Part shown: positions 57,846 through 64,000 of the stretch, one piece after another
How the letters are laid out: the number at the start of each line of letters is the position of its first letter
Position numbering within the stretch: position 1 is the first letter of the stretch
Assembly (NCBI GenBank): GCA_947471745.1
Contig: CANJKZ010000409.1
Span: forward strand, 1,116,001 to 1,180,000
DNA: 64,000 bases
Reading direction: 5' to 3'
Source: Closterium sp. Naga37s-1
Taxonomy: Eukaryota > Streptophyta > Zygnematophyceae > Desmidiales > Closteriaceae
Notes under the pieces: generated by a model
The model's database searches: none
The model's input: only the letters and a program-made list of their open reading frames with translations
Told to the model about the DNA's origin: nothing
Position numbers and translations under genes: made by a program

Positions 57846-58646
57846 GGTGTAGGCTGTTAAACGCCAACAAGCAACAGGCGTCAGACTAAATCTCTGGGCA
57901 GCTATCCACCTCCGCGTGCACAGACCGATCGACTATCTCACGGCGAAAATTACGGCGGCTAAAACACGACCCCAAAGTACAAGCTTCCTGGCTCGGCGTG
58001 AATACTATTGCCTATGCTAGGTACTCAAGGGCTCAGGCAAGATCCTTAGATTGAGGAGAACCACGAATGGTTGACTGGACAGGGAGATTCAGAGACGCCA
58101 ATAATGAAGGTCTCCAGGAAAATTGCAGATACTTGCTGGGAGAGGATGGTGAGGGAAAATGAGATGAGACGAGTGCAAGCAGGGAGGAGAGAGAGGTGGA
58201 GACGAAAGAAGGGAGGAGAGAGCAGAGCTGGAGGGAGATGAGGGAGTGTGGGTCAGGTTCTGTGAAAACTGGTTTGTTGTATCGGGGGGAACTGGCCGGC
58301 TCGGAAGCGCCGAAGCTGTTCTGAGAGTGCTGATCGGCTGGGATTTGTTCACGTTTGTGGGTTTGTGAGGGAAGGACGCATGGCGGCGTGTTAGAGGTTC
58401 CGTAACCTCGGGACAAACCGGACCTACTGGTGAACACAAGTCCGAAGCGGAGCCAGGTTTGGGCAGAAAGTCTTTGCATTGAATCTCGTCAGATGGCGGG
58501 AAAGCTGGACTAGGGACAGGCTACAAGCCATCCGAATAAAATTAGTGGTTGCAAACATTTACAAGGCGTACACCATTTCCAAACAATGTATGCATCCCTC
58601 ATTTCTAAATGGAAAAGCACAGTTGCATCTTTCGATCCAGCTAGCC
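57846..58646. other. Gap between RBM7-like and VAP27 genes
   Basis: Must contain the 3' UTR of the RBM7-like gene and the promoter and 5' UTR of VAP27, both on the minus strand. I see no further gene. A purine-rich block lies at 58130-58250. Confidence 0.45.
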
Positions 58647-59998
58647 TTAACGTCGACCAGCAGCTTGGAGATAGTATAGCATAGAGGCTGCCTGAGCATG
58701 AGCATGCAATTGGTTCTGAGGCCAAGAATAATTCATAGGCATGACACCACGACTTTGCTGGAGGAGTAAGCCTGCTTGCTGCTGCTGCAGCTGCCATCTC
58801 AGAAGGTCCTGCTGCTGTTGGTCGTATGAGGAAAGTGCAGTAGAAAGTGGGGCGGCACCAGTGGTGGTAACCGTACCATTGCCTGTGGCAGCAGGATCTT
58901 CTGTTGCTGCTGCGGGTTTCGCTCCCGAGTTGGAAATCTGAAGAACACGTAAGGATGGATGGAAAGAATATGCTCCTCATTAATCTCGACTAGTGGTGCA
59001 ACACGGCAACATCACCAAGTATCCTCATTCATAAAACACACCCATTCTAGCAAGTTTTATTTTTTACCACACAGCACACAGACCATACTTCTTTCCGAGG
59101 ACACGCTCACACCTAAAAATAGCAATCATATAAAAAAACGGACTCCGAGAATCTAAATTCGAAGACAATTCCCTTTACAACAACTCAGATGACACTGCCG
59201 TTCACACCTCACTCCACTTCACCCGACCTCACTCCTCTTCACCCAACCTCACTCCACTTCACCCAACCTCACTCCACTTCACCCAACCTCACTCCACTTC
59301 AGCGGTACAGGCCCACCCGACTCCACTAAACTCAACCTGCTGACAGCAACATACCTGGAACCTCAGCTGGCGATTAAACAGCCTGACGAGCCCTGAGAAG
59401 AGCTTCACGGCGTACTGCGCGCTCTCCTCCGTTTCATACTCCGCGAATCCGTACCCTCGGTGCTGCCCTGACGCCTTATCCCGCGGCACGTGTAGATCCA
59501 CCAGAGGGCCCGCCTGCTGCATCAAATCGTACAAGATCCGATCTTCCACTTGCGGGTCGATATTTCCTGAGGAGGAAGGGTGGGAGGGAGCGGGTATGGA
59601 AAGGAAGCGAGTGCGGCGAAGTGGAGGGGAATGGACGGAGGTTGTTGGTGCGGGAACGGGGAAAGGGAATGGGAAAGAGATTGGGGGGAGAGGTTAAATG
59701 TTTTGGGTGAACTTGAATGAATTGGAGCCAGTCGGTTCACAGCTACACGCAGTGTCGTTGGAATTAAAACAAATACCCGCGTATCGTTCAGCAGTCAGCT
59801 TCACTTGACTAAGACAATCAATTGTAGATAATCTAGAGCAGCCGTGTGGCTGTTCTATGGTATGACTGTCATAATGTGTTTGAAGAGTGACCAGTAAAGC
59901 TCTGTCAACAAGAGCGTTGCGAGAACCGCAAATACGATTGGCTGGAGAGACGCGCGAGTATTACCTACGAAGACCGTCGCGAGTGAATTCCGCGCCAT
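58647..59998 (-). CDS. RBM7: RBM7-like RRM protein, 178 aa, three exons
   Basis: Single-RRM RNA-binding protein resembling the plant RBM7 of the nuclear exosome targeting (NEXT) complex, which with MTR4 and ZCCHC8 delivers nuclear RNAs to the exosome. Minus-strand exons 59998-59965, 59566-59355 and 58937-58647 join in phase (donors GTAATA and GTATGT, acceptors CCTCAG and TTCAG) to 537 nt. The RRM fills residues 9-82: RNP2 is VFVGNI, RNP1 is RGYGFAEY, with LMQQAGPLVDLHVPRDK and AVKLFSGLVRLFNRQLRF as in RBM7/SF3B4-type RRMs. The C-terminal half is Ala/Thr- then Gln-rich (DQQQQDLLRWQLQQQQAGLLLQQ). Alternative: an SF3B4 relative, but that has two RRMs and a Pro-rich tail. The gene looks intact. 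Confidence 0.87.
59203..59302. repeat. 20-bp minisatellite in the second intron of the RBM7-like gene
   Basis: About five copies of ACCCAACCTCACTCCACTTC, starting about 55 bp downstream (minus strand) of the donor at 59354. Confidence 0.85.
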
Positions 59999-60724
59999 GG
60001 TTCCGAAGCGCCTCGCACTGCGTTGTGCTGCTCCGACCGGCGCTGGGACCTGGCTACGACGTGCTCAAGGAAAAGTACTGGTACAGGACGAACGGAGTCG
60101 AACGGCGTCGAGCGAAGTCGAACGGAGGTAAAAATACGATACCAGGATGGCTCGCGGAATCGAGACACGCAAAGACCAACAGCGACCGTGACCAGCACAA
60201 GCGAGCGGAATTGACGCGCGATGGTCACTCCAAGAACCAAGTAGATTATATGGAAGGATAGAGCGACTCCAGAGAGAGCCTTGCAGAGTCAAGCACGTCA
60301 ATAATGGAGAGAGCCTTGCGGAAGTGGATGGAGAGGGGACTTCGGAGATTTCGAGAATCCATACTCGCTACACTTTCGAGTAGAGGGGCTTGCAATTACG
60401 CTTGAGGTTAAAAAAACGCCTTAGAAAGTTTGAATATAATACGAGCAGGAACACAGACACTAGAGTTCTGGTGGCCATCAGTACGTGTTGCTGTCTTATT
60501 CTTGTTACGAATAGTGATTATTGAAACACTACTGTGCACTCCTCACCGCAGCAAACGTAGCACGCACTACCGAGAGTGAAGGTGAAAAGGCACAAGTGAC
60601 GCGAAGGGTCGCACGGTTACGAAAGCATCTGGACCGTTGGGCAGACAGCATCAGGCAGCAGCAGTGGCGAGGACTCTGCCCGGAAATTTTCGTAACTGTC
60701 TGGAGTCGCACGGTTGGATTTCGA
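59999..60724. other. Upstream region of the RBM7-like gene
   Basis: Contains its promoter and 5' UTR (not defined by any motif) and a short GTCGAACGGA / GTCGAGCGAA repeat near 60089-60125. No supported gene. Confidence 0.4.
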
Positions 60725-61082
60725 TGTAATAAGGGAATGTACCCCTTAGAGTACATGGCTAGTTAGGTCGATTCATATTCCCCTGTACTCTTATTTTGTC
60801 AGAATCCCAACCACTAGACCATTGGGATAAAAGGGATTGTTAAGTAGCGGGTCAGTGCGCCCATAACCCCCCAGGCCAACATGCCTGTAACCCTTCCCTA
60901 GGATCAATCGGGGATCACCAGTCGACCTCTGACATATTTATATTCCTTGTACTGCATGTTTTTATTATCTCAAGCATTTACATTCACTCTGCTATTGAGG
61001 TCAAGGGCCCACCACCACTAGACTAGGAGTGTGCGAACCTTCCTGAGGTGATCCTGAGGTCGATCAACTTCTGATCGCAACA
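60725..61082 (+). repeat. Probable 5' LTR of element H (about 358 bp)
   Basis: The 3' end is fixed by GCAACA followed by TGGTATGAGAG. The 5' end (TGTAATAAGGG) is only the best TG candidate, because no second copy lies in the window. Confidence 0.45.
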
Positions 61083-61292
61083 TGGTATGAGAGCGACTCA
61101 GGAATCCTTCGCACCGCCACCACCGAAAACTTCGGCGAACAGAAAGTGGCGTCCGGCACACGCTCACGCGTAAGAATGGCCTGAGGATCCGGTGGTCAGA
61201 CGAATCTGACGGCTGAAGCACAGACCAACCCGGTTGCGACAAGCGAGGAAACGACGACAATTCCTTCCGCCCTTCTCGTCGAACAACGGGAT

Positions 61293-62350
61293 ATGGACCA
61301 GCAGCGACCAGCGCCGCGACGAGACAGGGAACGCCTCGCCTTCTACGCCGACAATACGGAAGAGCGACGGCCGCGGCGCCTTTACTGCAAGATTTGCAGA
61401 TATTTCGGGCACCTGGCAGATCGATGCAAGCATCGATCTCACCCTCGTCAGACCAATCCGAGCAACTGGTCTGGACGACAAGACGCAAGGAACGATGCGA
61501 GTCCTGCCCAGGGGCATCAACCCCCACCGCGCAATCTGAATTCAACAATTCAGCATCAGCAGCAGCAGCCACCAACTGCTCCCGTTCGCAACGTCATGGG
61601 CAACATGCCAATGACGAGCGGATCTCGTCGTCCCCGTGCGCGCTCACCTTCACCGGAGGAAGCACTTCACCCAATCGGAGCGTTTTCGAACAACAATCCG
61701 TTCAGCGCGCGCCACGATTTCACTGACGACGACAACCAGGACTGGAACCTGCCAGTCCCGCTGCTTGAAAGCCCCCCGCACGTACCTGACGCGCGGACGG
61801 CACCGATCGATTGGATCGCGCGCGATCGTTACCAGAACAGTTTCTCAAGGTCGACACACCGCACATCGTTACTCCGCGACTGGCGCTGCTCGCGTGTAAC
61901 GACAACAGGCGCTACAACACGTGGTACCTAGATAGCTGCTGTGGGCAGCACATGGTGGGCTCCGAGCGTTACATATCCAACGCCGTCGCCACCCCCGCCG
62001 TCACCTATGTCACCGTGGCGAACAACACGCGCCTGCGCGCAAGCGCGCAAGGCATCGTTGTGCTCAAGGCACGTGGGAGCAGAACGCACATCACACTCAA
62101 TTATGTGTTGATCGTGCAGAATCTGCGCTTGAATCTCCTCTCGGCGGCGCAACTCATGGATTGCAGCGTTGTCCTCAGCACCGACCCCGAGACGCGCGAC
62201 ATCCTGCTTCACTTCACGATGCCGATCAAGACGCGAAAGCAGATCGGACGAGCCCGCGCCGAGAACGGATTCTACGTTCTTGATTTCAACATTCCTGACT
62301 GCAGCGGCGACTCGCTGGAACTGATCGATCTCGTCCCCCTGCGCTTCTAA
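61293..62350 (+). pseudogene. Element H gag-protease remnant (fossil)
   Basis: Encodes the CKICRYFGHLADRC knuckle, a Gln/Pro-rich spacer, then a protease-like domain ending near ELIDLVPLRF. It is a remnant of the copia gag-PR part; no later pol domains are attached. It is broken. Confidence 0.65.
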
Positions 62351-62825
62351 CATATCCATCGCCGTGACTGGCACAGCAAGGCTCTCTGGGCTACCGAGAG
62401 CACGAGGGCTCCGGACTACAGGCGCTGCGCATGACACGAAGGTGACCTCCTCTCAGCCTCCCCAAACAGTCCCACCTCCTTTACACACACCCTCTACTGC
62501 ACCTCTAGCTCCACTCCCACGTCACCCCCCTAGCACCACTCCTTCGTCTCCCACACACCCACCCCCCTCAGCGGCAGCTGCAGCAGCGGGAGACGGAGGA
62601 GGAGGAGGAGCAGGGGACGGCTCACACACCCGCCACCCCCATACCCGTCACCCCCATACCCTGAGTGTGCGGTAAGCGAGCTCAGGTGTGCGCGAAGCGT
62701 GCACAAGCGTGCGGGAAGCGAACTCGGGTGTGCGGAAAGCGAACTCAGGTGTGCGGGGAGGGGAGGCCGTAGGGCGACGCGCGGGTCGACGGGGACGGGC
62801 GCACGGGTCCCCGGTGGCGGAGCGC

Positions 62826-62998
62826 GGGTCGACGGGGCCGCCGCGAAGGGCGACGGGAAGCCGCGCGCGGGTCGACGGGGCCGCCGCGAAGGGCGACGGG
62901 GAGCCGCGCGCGGGTCGACGGGGCCGCCGCGAAGGGCGATGAGGAGCCGCGCGCGGGTTGACGGGGCCGCCGCGAAGGGCGACGGAGAGCCGCGCGCA
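62826..62998 (-). repeat. 43-bp minisatellite in leader of I
   Basis: About four copies of a unit that begins GGGTCGACGGGGCCGCCGCG and ends GAGCCGCGCGC. Confidence 0.85.
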
Positions 62999-63239
62999 GG
63001 TCGACGGGGACGGGCGCACGGGTCGACGGAACGCGAAACCGCCGCGCGTGCCCAGGGTGCGCGGCGGGCAGGAAACCGCCACGCGTCCCGAGCGCATGGC
63101 GGGCAGAAAACCGCCGCGCGCCACGAGCGCGCGGCGGGATGAAAAAGTGTCGCGCGCCCGGGGCGCGCGACCAGCAGAACATTAGCAGCGGAAGCAGTAG
63201 GCGGGCCCACAGGCCAAGAGCGTAACAGCTCTGATTCCA

Positions 63240-63468
63240 TGTTAAGATACTAGCACAAGTGGTAGTTAGGTTTAGTGCCTAGGCTTAGTAGCCTAGGCCA
63301 AGGGGAGTCGAGAGAGTTTGTGCCAAGAGAGAAAGTCGAGAATGGGAATGGTGTTCACTATAGCAAGAGGGTACATATAGCAAACAAGTGAAGAAAGAGG
63401 TGCACCACATATAAAGTTAATATCTACACTACAGCTAGAACTACATGCAGTTATATATAATTCTGACA
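63240..63468 (-). repeat. LTR of element I (229 bp)
   Basis: On the minus strand it starts TGTCAGAATTATAT and ends AGTATCTTAACA. An initiator-Met-type primer site lies on its inner (left) side and a GGGGGGA polypurine tract on its right. Confidence 0.8.
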
Positions 63469-64000
63469 TCCCCCCGTAACTGCATGCAGGAATAGCTAAG
63501 TGAAAGACACAACCTGCAAGGGTACACCACAGACAGAGAAAACAGCAACAGCAGGCAAGGCAGCAGAATAGGTTCAGCAGCAAAGGGGCAGGCAGTTGGC
63601 GAGTGTCTGGCGCGAGGGATGTCCCATCCGCTGGTGCCAGAGATCATCTTCGGCGCGAATGCTGGAAGAGCGCTTGTAGCGAGTATGATACTCTGCTGCC
63701 TCCTCCGCCGTGAGTTCTGGAAACTGGAGTGGAGGTTCTTCCTCTGTTCCTGGTTCTGTTTCTGCTTCTGCTTCTGCTTCTGCCTCCCCTTCTGCAGGTG
63801 CCGTTGTAAGGTAGAGCGCGAGAAATTCGCGGTCGGGGATGATGGTGAGCGGGGTCATGGTGCCTTCGATGAAGCGAGCGAATGGATCTGGGCGGGAGAT
63901 TGGTCCAAGGGAGTCTCGAGGCGGAGTGGGTGGTACGTTCCCCTCCTCAATCTCCGACCAGGGATTGCTCCAGCGATGAGGTGAGCGAGGTGGTTCACTT

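Larger units (their letters stand above)
60725..62440 (+). mobile_element. Element H: Ty1/copia fossil, 5' part only
   Basis: Parts: probable LTR (60725-61082), primer site TGGTATGAGAGCG, a gag remnant with a canonical zinc knuckle C-X2-C-X4-H-X4-C (CKICRYFGHLADRC, about 61387-61428), and a copia protease region (WYLDSC...HMVGSERYI near 61925, LNLLSAAQL near 62130). Nothing recognisable of IN, RT or RNase H follows; a Pro/Ser/Thr-rich stretch (62440-62660) merges into the next fossil. Heavily broken. It belongs to a lineage different from A-F, because its knuckle has the usual short spacing and the protease surroundings differ. Confidence 0.75.
62660..64000 (-). mobile_element. Element I: Ty1/copia fossil around a shared LTR, runs off the right edge
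   Basis: Minus-strand copia material on both sides of one LTR (63240-63468). To the left are a primer site (TGGAATCAGAGC) and a GC-rich leader with a 43-bp minisatellite. To the right are a polypurine tract and a short internal region encoding an acidic EAEAEAE stretch and the GAG-pre-integrase signature LWHQRMGHPSRQTL (63574-63858). IN, RT and RNase H are absent from the right part. It is broken. The LTR serves two internal regions, as at 42411-42538. Confidence 0.75.

Noticed and set aside
62530-63240. 236-codon Arg/Pro/Ala-rich minus-strand frame
   Set aside because: It is the repetitive leader of element I, not a gene.

Overview
The window looks like nuclear DNA of a GC-rich streptophyte (green-plant lineage), possibly a zygnematophyte alga such as a desmid. 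The grounds are small-exon genes with GT-AG introns, a plant-type VAP27 gene, a plant-type RBM7-like gene, LTR retrotransposons primed by initiator tRNA-Met, and AAACCCTA (telo-box) motifs in their LTRs. The organism call is inference.

Layout. Roughly two thirds of the window is a Ty1/copia fossil bed. Element A (1-3662, minus) runs off the left edge. After a 78-bp wedge comes element B (3741-25914, plus), which holds two younger nested insertions: C (4342-11884, minus) and D (12931-20445, plus). C and D each have identical LTR pairs and perfect 5-bp target duplications (GTCGC and GGAGC). B's LTRs differ at 3 of 135 positions, which agrees with the nesting order. A host island follows (25915-35301): a three-exon gene for a large Gln/Ser/Pro-rich nuclear-looking protein (plus), convergent with a five-exon gene for a 222-residue protein (minus). 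A second copia cluster (35383-49253) is a tandem LTR array, [5'-truncated copy]-LTR-[element F]-LTR, interrupted by a younger element E (35489-42207). It is framed by an 81-bp host duplication, far longer than the 5 bp of normal copia integration. The right host island (49335-60724) holds, all on the minus strand, an armadillo-like protein gene, a complete eight-exon VAP27-type gene and a complete three-exon RBM7-like RRM gene. The last 3.3 kb (60725-64000) is two more degraded copia fossils, H (plus) and I (minus).

How the parts relate. The host genes are ordinary: membrane contact sites (VAP27), nuclear RNA surveillance (RBM7-like), and three of unknown role. They are short-exon genes whose coding sequence is largely invisible in single-frame translation; I assembled their models by matching splice-site phases.

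The most distinctive material is in the copia group. Its members have very short LTRs (about 130 bp), an extended zinc knuckle (C-X13-C-X3/4-H-X4-C), a recurring QLREWY peptide motif in both the nucleocapsid region and the integrase-RT linker, family-specific GC-rich minisatellites in the leader, and a pair of small hairpins upstream of the polypurine tract whose stems show compensatory change between families. Only C and D show a recognisable capsid (UBN2-like) domain.
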